A stretch of 64,000 nucleotides of DNA from MVRE01 sp015660965. Its GTDB lineage: Archaea; Halobacteriota; Methanomicrobia; Methanomicrobiales; Methanospirillaceae. Of this stretch, positions 54,132-62,267 are shown one piece after another. Where the stretch lies: positions 62,001 through 126,000 of the forward strand of contig JBEKCC010000005.1 of assembly GCA_050015095.1 (NCBI GenBank), in the 5' to 3' direction. The position numbers were made by a program, and so were the translations under genes. Position 1 is the stretch's first letter. Each line of letters begins with the position of its first letter. The notes below the pieces were generated by a model. The model made no database searches, was not told where the DNA came from, and saw only the letters and a list, made by a program, of their open reading frames with translations.

Positions 54132-54950
54132 TCACACTACAATCGGTGACGCGTTTTTATCAAACGGATTCGTACGCATCGAGAGCGAGAAGAGGTACGG
54201 ATACTGCTTTTTCAAATGGTGCATGTACGTCAACCATTCCATGACGAGATGACTATAGACACGATTGATATCCCCTGACAGGTGTGCATAATCTGTTACC
54301 GGTAAATCAGTCAATTGTTCGCGAGCCATCAACTCCTCCACAAGGTGGAAGACTGAATGGAGCAATTCAGTAAATGTATCGTGCTCGCCAATCTCTGGAT
54401 TTTCAAGTAATGAAACCAAGAACCCTTTGTGTTGGGCGAAAAATTCGTGGAGGTCGGGTAGAGAGATCGTCCTGCTATCAAGTCTGCACACATGCTTTTT
54501 AAGAAGTGCCATCGCTTGTGCAAAGTCATCCTCTGACCAGTTGTTCGTTACGATCAGTGCATTTTGGATACCGCTGATATCAGGATCTTTTGCACTTAAT
54601 TTTTTGAGCAGTGGTATTCCAACTTCGGAGAAAAAAACACCGATAACCATATTGATTTTTTCTAATCGTTTTGCCCGGTCCCGTTCATCGATTATATATT
54701 CAATTGCGTTTGCCATTACCCCAACAAAACAACCAACACCCGTAAGAATGATCAGGATGATCAAAAATCTCCCTGCCGTTGTGGTTGGATGGATATCGCC
54801 AAAACCGACGGTAGAAATCGTTGAAATAATTAAATAAAACGCATCGAACGGACTGAACTTTTCGAGTACTATCAATCCGATCATTCCTATAACGATGACA
54901 ACAAGGAGGATAGCGATGTAAATACGGAGCCGAAGATCAATGACTTTCAT
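54132..54950 (-). CDS. two-transmembrane potassium-type ion channel
   Basis: A 272-residue protein. Two hydrophobic helices (about 9-29 and 62-84) flank a pore loop with the selectivity filter TVGFGD, the tetrameric potassium channel signature. The cytoplasmic C-terminal 185 residues are helical and lack the Rossmann GxGxxG of RCK domains, so gating differs from MthK-type channels. The domain is unrecognised and contains many Leu and His residues. Confidence 0.85.
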   Translation of the reverse strand: MKVIDLRLRIYIAILLVVIVIGMIGLIVLEKFSPFDAFYLIISTISTVGFGDIHPTTTAGRFLIILIILTGVGCFVGVMANAIEYIIDERDRAKRLEKINMVIGVFFSEVGIPLLKKLSAKDPDISGIQNALIVTNNWSEDDFAQAMALLKKHVCRLDSRTISLPDLHEFFAQHKGFLVSLLENPEIGEHDTFTELLHSVFHLVEELMAREQLTDLPVTDYAHLSGDINRVYSHLVMEWLTYMHHLKKQYPYLFSLSMRTNPFDKNASPIVV

Positions 54951-55005
54951 TACTCACTCTTCTTCCCTGTACTGGTATAAAATGGATACGATTAGACAAA
55001 ACGAA

Positions 55006-55078
55006 TACCCCCGACCAGATTCGAACTGGTGTCGCCGGATCCAAAGTCCTGCATGATTGACCGCTACACTACGGGGGT
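55006..55078 (-). tRNA. tRNA-Gln (TTG anticodon)
   Basis: A 73-nt gene without encoded CCA or intron. The acceptor stem ACCCCCG/CGGGGGT starts with an A1-U72 pair. The T arm ACCAG-TTCGAAT-CTGGT is perfect. The anticodon loop CTTTGGA carries UUG between the stems CAGGA and TCCGG, which contain one A-G mismatch. A1-U72 is the determinant used by archaeal GatDE, both subunits of which are encoded at 43757-46835. Confidence 0.92.
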
Positions 55079-55134
55079 GAATATGATTCTAACCAATTAA
55101 CTTTCTTGACTAATTAATTTAGCGAGGTTTAGAA

Positions 55135-55169
55135 CCCCATATACTATTATTCACTTTAGTATATAGGGG
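55135..55169. repeat. strong inverted repeat between the toxin-antitoxin operon and tRNA-Gln
   Basis: CCCCATATACTA (55135-55146) pairs with TAGTATATAGGGG (55157-55169) around a 10-nt loop, with one bulged base. It lies 46 nt after the toxin stop and 57 nt before the tRNA start on the same strand. It could terminate the toxin-antitoxin transcript or bind a regulator. Confidence 0.6.
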
Positions 55170-55214
55170 GTATTGTCTTTTGATCGATTTTTCCAGACTA
55201 GCTCCGTCGTCATC

Positions 55215-55493
55215 TTAATAATCCATTCCATCATGCTTTCGCACAATAGAAACTAATTCAATAATCAGCTTATTATGGTGGATGAATAGGATTACCCGGT
55301 ACTCACCGACCCGGAGTCGGTACCGCGGGTATCGTTCTGGAGATCCCTTCACTTTCCGAACATCATACCGGATATAATCCAGTTTCTGAGCAAAGCCGGC
55401 AATAGCATCAAGAATCCGGGTAGCATGGTTTGCCGGAATATGACGCAGTTGTTTTTTAGTATGGTTCGGGATAACAACAAGGTAGACCATCAA
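55215..55493 (-). CDS. RelE/ParE-type toxin
   Basis: A 92-residue protein of the RelE superfamily of ribosome-dependent mRNA interferases. YIRYDVRKVKGSPERYPRYR and LRVGEYRVILFIHHNKLIIE match the beta-sheet core and basic face. The second Met is an alternative start. It overlaps the antitoxin gene by 4 nt, as usual for such pairs. Confidence 0.85.
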   Translation of the reverse strand: MMVYLVVIPNHTKKQLRHIPANHATRILDAIAGFAQKLDYIRYDVRKVKGSPERYPRYRLRVGEYRVILFIHHNKLIIELVSIVRKHDGMDY

Positions 55494-55720
55494 ACGCCCA
55501 GTTCTTTCCGTACCTGTTTAAGGGTCTGGACTCTTCCTGCCTTGATATCCTCCACACTGGCAGAGATGCTTGCAATCTCTTCATCACTTAGTGGTTCATC
55601 ATCATACGCCATTTCTGCCAAGCGTCTGATGACCTCATCATACGTTTCCCGAGGATTCAGTTTCAGATCATCGAGGAGAGCCTTTGTTTCAGTCCGGATC
55701 TGAACTGTGGTATGAGACAT
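55490..55720 (-). CDS. RelB-like antitoxin
   Basis: A 76-residue acidic protein upstream of the toxin. The N-terminus MSHTTVQIRTETKALLDDLK is a ribbon-helix-helix-type DNA-binding segment, and the rest (EPLSDEEIASISASVEDIKA) is the extended toxin-wrapping part. It should neutralise the toxin and repress the operon. Confidence 0.82.
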   Translation of the reverse strand: MSHTTVQIRTETKALLDDLKLNPRETYDEVIRRLAEMAYDDEPLSDEEIASISASVEDIKAGRVQTLKQVRKELGV

Positions 55721-55873
55721 GCATTGTTATAGCACGTTATAATTATTTATAATCTATGATAGATCTCTCGACGTATACGTCAACGTATCAGAATCGTTGC
55801 TGAATAATATCCTTTTTCGTAGAGCCAATGTATATAAGAACAAAAACGAATACGTCCGATGTGAGAAATTGTT

Positions 55874-56380
55874 ATGTTCTGTCGTGAATGTGGGACACAG
55901 AACCCCGATGCAAACGTGTTCTGCAATAATTTTAAAAAACCAATAATAACAACACAGCTATCCCCTGTTCCACCTATGCAAGTCGCCGATTCCACAGGGA
56001 ATCCTGTCACAACGACCACGGTAAGTACGGCACGATCAAAAAGGAAATGGATCTTAACCGGCGGACTTTTCGTCCTCATTGTCATTATTGTGGTCGCGTT
56101 CCTTGTATTCGGGGTGTTTAGAACTGCCAATGACCCAATCGTGGGCACTTGGGCTGTGGGTTCGATAGGTATGCAGATGCAGTTTGATATGAACGGTACA
56201 GCAACCCTCCAATCTCCAGTAACGGGATACTACGCGATTGCACGGTGGGAGAAGGTCGCAGAAAACCAGTACCGGCTCCTTTCTTCCAAAGGTACATCTA
56301 ACCAACCTCTCTTCTACGACCCGATTTCGGGCACCTTGCGTACTAACGACTTTTCTATAATATTTATTAAGAAGGGGTGA
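55874..56380 (+). CDS. membrane protein with a degenerate N-terminal zinc ribbon
   Basis: A 168-residue protein. The N-terminus MFCRECGTQNPDANVFCNNF resembles the common zinc-ribbon leader, but the second knuckle has lost its last cysteine (FCNNF for FCxxC), so metal binding is doubtful. A membrane helix lies at about 58-80 (WILTGGLFVLIVIIVVAFLV). The extracellular C-terminus DPIVGTWAVGSIGMQMQFD looks like a small lipocalin-like barrel (DUF5640-type). The next gene starts 7 nt later. Confidence 0.65.
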   Translation: MFCRECGTQNPDANVFCNNFKKPIITTQLSPVPPMQVADSTGNPVTTTTVSTARSKRKWILTGGLFVLIVIIVVAFLVFGVFRTANDPIVGTWAVGSIGMQMQFDMNGTATLQSPVTGYYAIARWEKVAENQYRLLSSKGTSNQPLFYDPISGTLRTNDFSIIFIKKG

Positions 56381-56386
56381 TGAGCG

Positions 56387-58072
56387 ATGAAGAACACCCA
56401 GATATATATCTTTGGTGCTGTCGTATGCAGTCTCGTAATTCTTGTCCTCTCAACTGCTTTCGTGGTGTTTCTGGTTCCCGCGGCTGATGCTGCAGGAACA
56501 GGTGATACTCCGTTTTCGGACTTCTATTGGGTTCAGACCGGGGGACCCGTCCATATCGATATCAATATTCCCCCTCCACCGCCACTCCCTCCACCACCCT
56601 ACAACACCAATAACCCACAAAATATGGGTTCCTACTCTGGCCCCTGTCCCATAGCTACCACAGGCATAGGTACCATAGTAGCACCACAGTTACGTGACAC
56701 GGGATTGAAATCAGGTGCCTTGTGCCGTGGAGCATGCGGCGTCGATTGCCAGCCAGGACGGTGCACTCCACAAAAAGATATCGTAATTCAGATCAATAGC
56801 GGGACCTGTACGTACCAGCATGTCGTCTCGTGCCCCACCCACAAGGGTTGCCAAGATCATGATGCCTGTTACGATTACTGCACAGAAAAACTCGGATATA
56901 CTTCCCTTTTTGACGCCTGCCATGATATGTGCAACTCGCGTTGTTTTGACGAATATGGTTACAAAACCTGCAGTAAGTGGGCAGATATTTTGGGAAATGC
57001 AGGTAGTGTGATGAGTAATTTTGAGGACTGGTTTGCTCCCCCAACATTTGATCCCAATCATCTTCTGTTCTCTGACCCCCCTATTTTCACTAAATGCCCA
57101 GAGGGCACCAAAATATATGATACGAGTGAAGGCCAGTGCTGTCCGGAAGGGGCGCAGTATTCTTATGCCGGTAGCTGTTGGGAGTGCCCGTCTGGCAAAG
57201 TATATGATAAGTCCTCCGGCACGTGCCGTGATTCATGTCCAGAAGGGTCTCCGTATTTCTATAATGGTGTTTGTAATTCGCAACCATCGAGTTCTAATAC
57301 AGAAACCCCGACACCATCTTCTTCCCCAACTCCATCACCTACCGTGACGAAACCTACTCAAACCCCAGTTGTCAGAAAAACTATGCAGGGACCGAATGTA
57401 ACCCTTACAACGATGTGGGAAGGCAACTCACAGGGGGATGCGATCTATTGGGATCCTCCGGCACCAGGGACGTGCGCACATACAACGGGAGAGAGTCACT
57501 TCCAATGCACGTCATCATTTTTACCAGGCACTAAGGTCACTCTCACCGCAGAACCGCATGAAGGTGGTATGTTCCTCGGATGGTTTGGCGCCTGTTCCGG
57601 GACTGGAGTATGCCAGGTCACCATGGATAAAGACAAAACAGTCACTGCTAATTTCCAAATGACCCCCATAGCAACTCTTGATTATAACGTATACTGCAGT
57701 AGTAAATATCCTGGAAGCGTCTATAACGCCATGACGCACACGTGCCAATACCAAACCGTACAGACCCTGACACCATCATCACCGATCAGTCAGGGAGGAA
57801 CTAACAGACCGACACTCATACCTATTGAGGGTGAATGTTGCCCGAATGAACCTTGCGATACTCAGGTCGCTGATGCTACCGGTGGGACTCCCCCATACCA
57901 CTATAGCTCCGGTTCATTTGCAAACGGGGCTCCTCCCATGGGAATGATCATCAACCTGAACGGCCACCTGACCGGTACGGCACCGGCAGTTGGAACATAT
58001 ACATTTAGCATTTGTGTGGCAGATATCACCGGTGCATCGGACTGCAAACAGACACGTCTCATTGTCAGTTAA
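56387..58072 (+). CDS. secreted cysteine-rich protein with a phospholipase-A2-like motif
   Basis: A 561-residue exported protein. A signal or anchor helix (8-30) and a poly-proline stretch (62-72) lead to a cysteine-rich domain (about 86-200) with CQDHDACYDYC. H158 and D159 are framed by cysteines exactly as in phospholipase A2 (CxxHDxC). A second Cys-rich part, a Ser/Thr/Pro linker (300-330), an InlB-type repeat (AEPHEGGMFLGWFGACSG) and a C-terminal Ig-like putative domain follow. The multidomain layout suggests a surface enzyme or adhesin. Activity is not shown. Confidence 0.65.
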   Translation: MKNTQIYIFGAVVCSLVILVLSTAFVVFLVPAADAAGTGDTPFSDFYWVQTGGPVHIDINIPPPPPLPPPPYNTNNPQNMGSYSGPCPIATTGIGTIVAPQLRDTGLKSGALCRGACGVDCQPGRCTPQKDIVIQINSGTCTYQHVVSCPTHKGCQDHDACYDYCTEKLGYTSLFDACHDMCNSRCFDEYGYKTCSKWADILGNAGSVMSNFEDWFAPPTFDPNHLLFSDPPIFTKCPEGTKIYDTSEGQCCPEGAQYSYAGSCWECPSGKVYDKSSGTCRDSCPEGSPYFYNGVCNSQPSSSNTETPTPSSSPTPSPTVTKPTQTPVVRKTMQGPNVTLTTMWEGNSQGDAIYWDPPAPGTCAHTTGESHFQCTSSFLPGTKVTLTAEPHEGGMFLGWFGACSGTGVCQVTMDKDKTVTANFQMTPIATLDYNVYCSSKYPGSVYNAMTHTCQYQTVQTLTPSSPISQGGTNRPTLIPIEGECCPNEPCDTQVADATGGTPPYHYSSGSFANGAPPMGMIINLNGHLTGTAPAVGTYTFSICVADITGASDCKQTRLIVS

Positions 58073-58078
58073 ATTATA

Positions 58079-58095
58079 TTTTTTTCACATTTTTT
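58079..58095 (+). terminator. T-tract terminator
   Basis: T7 (58079-58085) and T6 (58090-58095) directly follow the stop of the secreted protein gene. Inferred. Confidence 0.45.
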
Positions 58096-58174
58096 ACGTG
58101 TTCAAGATTTATTACAACTGACAGATAGTAGAGTTCTGGTGCATTAACGAGATTTTTCCTATAGTTGAGGTAAG

Positions 58175-58230
58175 TATTACAAGAGATCTCCTTTTTCCAA
58201 GCCCCACAAATACAACGGAACCTGATTATT
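58175..58230. repeat. diverged intergenic repeat, copy 1
   Basis: The sequence starting TATTACAAGAGATCT and continuing through CCAAGCCCCACAAATACAAC resembles 61253-61309. About two thirds of positions agree with small gaps. It lies downstream of a gene in non-coding DNA. Confidence 0.45.
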
Positions 58231-58247
58231 TTTTTTATTTAAGGTTT

Positions 58248-58457
58248 CTATAATCGCAGGTAATATACCATAGCGAGAGTCCCATGGATAAGCACCATTA
58301 AAATTGTGAGTCGTGCAAGATTCATATGCCAGTTAAGTGAGACGGTAATTTTTCCTTTCATTATCAAGAATCCGATTATTGCTGTACTAATTAAACACAA
58401 GAATGCAGCGATTCCTGTATAAATGATCATGGGGAAACTAATCCACGATGAAATCAT
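58248..58457 (-). CDS. small membrane protein with a conserved-looking histidine pair
   Basis: A 69-residue hydrophobic protein with two helices. It ends with NWHMNLARLTILMVLIHGTLA, where two histidines 15 residues apart in or near a helix recall heme-coordinating patterns of small cytochrome-b-like or DUF4405-type proteins. That reading is speculative. Start ATG 58457 chosen with AGAGG upstream. The frame is open to 58511. It stands alone. Confidence 0.45.
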   Translation of the reverse strand: MISSWISFPMIIYTGIAAFLCLISTAIIGFLIMKGKITVSLNWHMNLARLTILMVLIHGTLAMVYYLRL

Positions 58458-58657
58458 AATGAATAAACCTCTTTGTAGACAGTGATAAAACATGCCGAAA
58501 GAATCCTGCACAATTAGTCAGACATTCCCAACAGGATCCTCCTTGTGGTGTTAGATAGCGATGCAATATTACCAGAACCAAATAGATGAAAAGTCGTAAA
58601 ATTTTTCTCTTCTTTTGAAGTTTGAAGTTGTAGAAAACATTATCTTACCCTCTTTTA

Positions 58658-59836
58658 ATGTGTAATAGGAGAATTCAGTTCCAAAAGTTGATTCTTATGA
58701 TTCTTTCTAGAAATGATAAATCGAGATTCAATTTTTGGAGAAATATCGCACTTATTTTTACCTTTCTAGTAATAATTTGTATAACTTCCATCTCGGTTGA
58801 GGCTTCTACTGATAATACCTTGACTCTATTTGTAAAAGACGTAAAAACAGGTAACTATCTTGATGGTGCGATGGTTTATTTAGATGGTGCTTTTATAGGG
58901 ACAACGGGCGAGTCGAATAATGCAGGGACGCTGCAGTTAAGCAATGTTTCTATTGGAGTTCACACTCTACGAATTACCAAAGAAGGATATATTGAAGTGA
59001 CAAAAAAGGTACAATTTCCGGATACAAAAACGGTTGAATTGACGATGAATAAGGGATCCCTTTTCCTCTTAAATAAAAATGGATATTTTCCCCACGGAAT
59101 TAATGTTATTTTTATCCCCTCGGAAACATCCTTTAGCTGTTCTGAAAATAGAAAATTATTTGATTCTACCTATACGGTAAATGAAAACCGCTTTAAAGAA
59201 GATGTTGTTGCAATTATCAATCGGACATTCCTACACCTCGATAAAATCACCTCACCATCAGCTCCACTCATAGAAGATTATCAAAATCGATTCAATTTTT
59301 ATTACTATTACAACCCTGCTGTACATGCAGATGCATATTCTGGCTGTGCTGGCACGGTGTCGGATTTATATTGGAAGACTGTCACATTTAGTGACATCAC
59401 TGTCATTCTCTACCCGACTTATACTGGAGTGTATACCGGTCCTCCATGCCAACCAATGGGTTGCTACAAATCTATGGGTTCTGGAAGAAATCTGATGAAA
59501 GCCCCAGCTGATAGCACGTACTTGTTTGATCATGAAATGGGGCACGCTCTTTTTGGACTTGTTGATACCTATTGTGGAAATACGTATTATTACGAGAACA
59601 GTCCCGATCCCAATGTGTGGGCATCCTTGGATAAGTGTATAGCCAATGCAAAGATGAATAATTTCGACCCTAATAATTGCAAACAAATTAAAGGGGGATC
59701 TTCAAGTTTGTGTTCTAAACCGTTCTGGCGCTGGGATCCAAGCCCCGATATCATGGAAACGGGATATTACGGATCCTTTGGTTCCGCAGCAACGCAACGT
59801 ATTAATTACATTTTGTCAAAAACAGGGAGTGCATAA
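58658..59836 (+). CDS. secreted M64-like zinc metallopeptidase with a PEGA domain
   Basis: A 392-residue exported protein. A signal helix (about 28-48) is followed by a PEGA-type beta domain (52-132: GAMVYLDGAFIGTTGES, HTLRITKEGY). The C-terminal part has HEMGHALFGLVD (292-303), an HExxH with an Asp 11 residues after the first His, the zinc-binding pattern of the M64 IgA-peptidase family. Several cysteine pairs lie around it. Only 2 nt separate it from the next gene, a membrane-tethered receiver protein, so the two are probably one operon. Confidence 0.72.
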   Translation: MCNRRIQFQKLILMILSRNDKSRFNFWRNIALIFTFLVIICITSISVEASTDNTLTLFVKDVKTGNYLDGAMVYLDGAFIGTTGESNNAGTLQLSNVSIGVHTLRITKEGYIEVTKKVQFPDTKTVELTMNKGSLFLLNKNGYFPHGINVIFIPSETSFSCSENRKLFDSTYTVNENRFKEDVVAIINRTFLHLDKITSPSAPLIEDYQNRFNFYYYYNPAVHADAYSGCAGTVSDLYWKTVTFSDITVILYPTYTGVYTGPPCQPMGCYKSMGSGRNLMKAPADSTYLFDHEMGHALFGLVDTYCGNTYYYENSPDPNVWASLDKCIANAKMNNFDPNNCKQIKGGSSSLCSKPFWRWDPSPDIMETGYYGSFGSAATQRINYILSKTGSA

Positions 59837-59838
59837 TA

Positions 59839-61137
59839 ATGAATGGAAAAATTCTCGTGTGTCTGATTGTTTCCATGGCTCTCTTAATATGTATAGGTTG
59901 GACACATGCACAACCGCTTCCCGATTATGAAAAAATTGTTACTATCACATTGAACTATCAAGATGGAATTTACAAGCCGGTTGACCAGTCTATCCAGTAT
60001 GGACAGGCGCCTAATCTCAATATTCTCTCTGGGAATCTACGTGGCGTTATCGTTGACAATAATGACAGAGAAATTAAAACTTTTTCGCTCATGGAACCTG
60101 GAATTGCAGTTGGTGAGGGGATCCAAGGAACACCGGGGAATAATCCACATATTCAAGGGTATGTGGAGAGAACCGATCCTGCTGAAATGGTTATTACCAT
60201 ACCCTATCTGCAGAACATGCAGAAATTCAATCTTTACGATACACAGAACAACAATCTTCTAGTCTCTATTGACCTCTCTCCAGCTATTATAACATTTTGT
60301 GCCGAGTATACCGGAGATCCTGATTGCCTCGGGCTTGCCTCACAATCAACAAAACCTGTACCAGAAACAAGGACGCCTATTTTATACCTCTCAGTTTTTG
60401 CCGTTTTATTAATCAGTGGGACCACACTTGTGTATATATTTTCACGACAAGAAACCAAACAAGACATTCCAAGGAAGCTTACTATTCTTACGGTAGATGA
60501 CGAGCCAACTATACTCGAACTTATTCAATTAATGCTTAAAAAGGAAGGCTATAATACAATATCCGCTCCCGGTGGGAAAGAATGTCTCGAACTTATCAAA
60601 CAGAAAAAACAGCGTCCAGATGTAATACTCCTTGATATCATGATGCAGCCGATGGACGGATGGGAGACACTCGAACATATTAAAGCAAATCCTGATACAA
60701 AAACGATTCCTGTCTTAATGCTCACTGGAAAACAGCTCACTGCTGCTGAAGCAAAACGCTATCACATCTGTATCGAGGATTACATCATGAAGCCATTTAC
60801 CAATGCCCAGCTTATTGCAGCAATTGAACACGTGTTTATTCGAGAGAGAACGATTAAAGAGAATTTACCTCTCGCTAAAAAGGCTGGTATTTCCCAAGAC
60901 ATATATTGTGAATTTGCAAAACTCTCAAAGCATATAGATGTGAATAAAAAAATCGTCGATCTTTTACAACTGACCTATGTTGTGGATGAGTCAGGAAAAT
61001 TGGGCGATGCTGAAGCAAATAAAATAATCGAGCAAATGATTCTGAATACCAAGCTCAATGAAGATCGGTTTGAGCAAATGAAGCGTGAGATATTTTCAGC
61101 GTTTGCAGAAAAAGGGTATCCTGTACCACATCTGTAG
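59839..61137 (+). CDS. membrane-tethered response regulator with an extracellular domain
   Basis: A 432-residue protein of unusual order. A signal peptide (1-25) precedes an extracytoplasmic beta-rich domain (25-175). A membrane helix (180-201) follows, then a cytoplasmic receiver domain (214-335) with the acidic pair D220/D221, the phosphoacceptor D266 (ILLDIMM), T296 and K318 (MKPF). It ends in about 95 helical residues. Receiver domains are normally soluble. Here phosphorylation could be linked to an outside event. It lies 2 nt after the metallopeptidase gene. Confidence 0.75.
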   Translation: MNGKILVCLIVSMALLICIGWTHAQPLPDYEKIVTITLNYQDGIYKPVDQSIQYGQAPNLNILSGNLRGVIVDNNDREIKTFSLMEPGIAVGEGIQGTPGNNPHIQGYVERTDPAEMVITIPYLQNMQKFNLYDTQNNNLLVSIDLSPAIITFCAEYTGDPDCLGLASQSTKPVPETRTPILYLSVFAVLLISGTTLVYIFSRQETKQDIPRKLTILTVDDEPTILELIQLMLKKEGYNTISAPGGKECLELIKQKKQRPDVILLDIMMQPMDGWETLEHIKANPDTKTIPVLMLTGKQLTAAEAKRYHICIEDYIMKPFTNAQLIAAIEHVFIRERTIKENLPLAKKAGISQDIYCEFAKLSKHIDVNKKIVDLLQLTYVVDESGKLGDAEANKIIEQMILNTKLNEDRFEQMKREIFSAFAEKGYPVPHL

Positions 61138-61252
61138 AGTTCCTGATAAAGATCTAGTGTAAAACAACACAAATTTCTTTTTTCGTCATTGGGTTTGGTG
61201 TGGGAATTCCCGCCAACATGTGTAAACTTCCATTGGTCAAATCAAGATTAGA

Positions 61253-61309
61253 TATTACGAGAAATCTTTTTCTTCAAGTCCCGACAACGCAACAGAGCCC
61301 GGAATCATT
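61253..61309. repeat. diverged intergenic repeat, copy 2
   Basis: TATTACGAGAAATCTTTTTC followed by TTCAAGTCCCGACAACGCAA resembles copy 1 at 58175-58230. It lies between two convergent genes. Origin unknown. Confidence 0.45.
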
Positions 61310-61323
61310 AAAATTAATTACTT

Positions 61324-62256
61324 TCACCCCATCGCTGCACCAAGGAGATTTGCTGTAATTCTCAATGCTTCAATCTCTTCAACAGACCAATATCTGTCTA
61401 AAACATGGAAAAATCCAATAAAACCCCACAATTTGTCTCTTATGATGATGGGTAGTATTGCACCCGATTGAACACCAAGCAGGGAAAAAAACCGTTTTTC
61501 TGATTCTGGAACGTTATTTGTGGATGCCAGAACAACCTCCCCTCTGGATAGTAATTCATGCCAGCGGGAAAGTCCAAGTGATGAGAGGGTGAACTCTTTT
61601 AACTCCCGCTTATAGAGGCTGGGGTAAATTCCTGGCCCGGTCCACTCATATTTCATGCTGAGTAAAGGAGATCCTTCTGGATCCAAATGAATTTTAAAAA
61701 TTGAAATTGTACTCGTGTCAATTGTCAGTCCGATCAGTGCAAGAAAATCCTGTATTGTTGATGCATCAATATCGCGTGATACGTCTTCTTTGCTAGTTTT
61801 CGAATAAGAGACCCGTAACATCCATTCAACTGCAGAACTTACAGCAAAAAGTATGGCATCGCGTTTTTTAATTTCTCGGTCAATTTTGTGTTTATACAAC
61901 GCCATTTCGATAATAGAATGAAGTTCCCGTTCATCATACGGTTTCAGGACATATCCGTACGGTTCAGTAATTTTTGCCCGCTCAAGGAGGTCTTTGTCGG
62001 CGTATGCCGTAAGGTAGATGACAGGAATATCATATAGCGAATGGATCTGCCCAGCAGCTTCGATACCGTCCATCTTTCCGGCAAGGTGAATATCCATGAG
62101 CACCAGGTTCGGCTGTGTTTCTTTGACTTTTTCAATTGCAAGTTCACCGGATGCAGAGATTCCCGAAACACTGTAGCCCAGACTTTTCAACGTTTCTTTG
62201 ATATCGTTTGCAACAATTGCCTCATCTTCAACAATGAATACCGCAGGTTTTGCCAT
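61324..62256 (-). CDS. response regulator with REC and GAF domains
   Basis: A 310-residue protein. The receiver domain (5-125) has FIVEDE, the phosphoacceptor in LVLMDIHL, TAYAD and KPYDERE. The C-terminal 170 residues form a GAF-type sensory domain (LGVQSGAILPIIIRDKLWGFIGFF). There is no DNA-binding output, so it acts through protein contacts. AAGGAGG precedes the ATG by 6 nt. It follows the kinase gene by 11 nt and is its likely partner. Confidence 0.85.
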   Translation of the reverse strand: MAKPAVFIVEDEAIVANDIKETLKSLGYSVSGISASGELAIEKVKETQPNLVLMDIHLAGKMDGIEAAGQIHSLYDIPVIYLTAYADKDLLERAKITEPYGYVLKPYDERELHSIIEMALYKHKIDREIKKRDAILFAVSSAVEWMLRVSYSKTSKEDVSRDIDASTIQDFLALIGLTIDTSTISIFKIHLDPEGSPLLSMKYEWTGPGIYPSLYKRELKEFTLSSLGLSRWHELLSRGEVVLASTNNVPESEKRFFSLLGVQSGAILPIIIRDKLWGFIGFFHVLDRYWSVEEIEALRITANLLGAAMG

Positions 62257-62267
62257 GACATTCCTCC

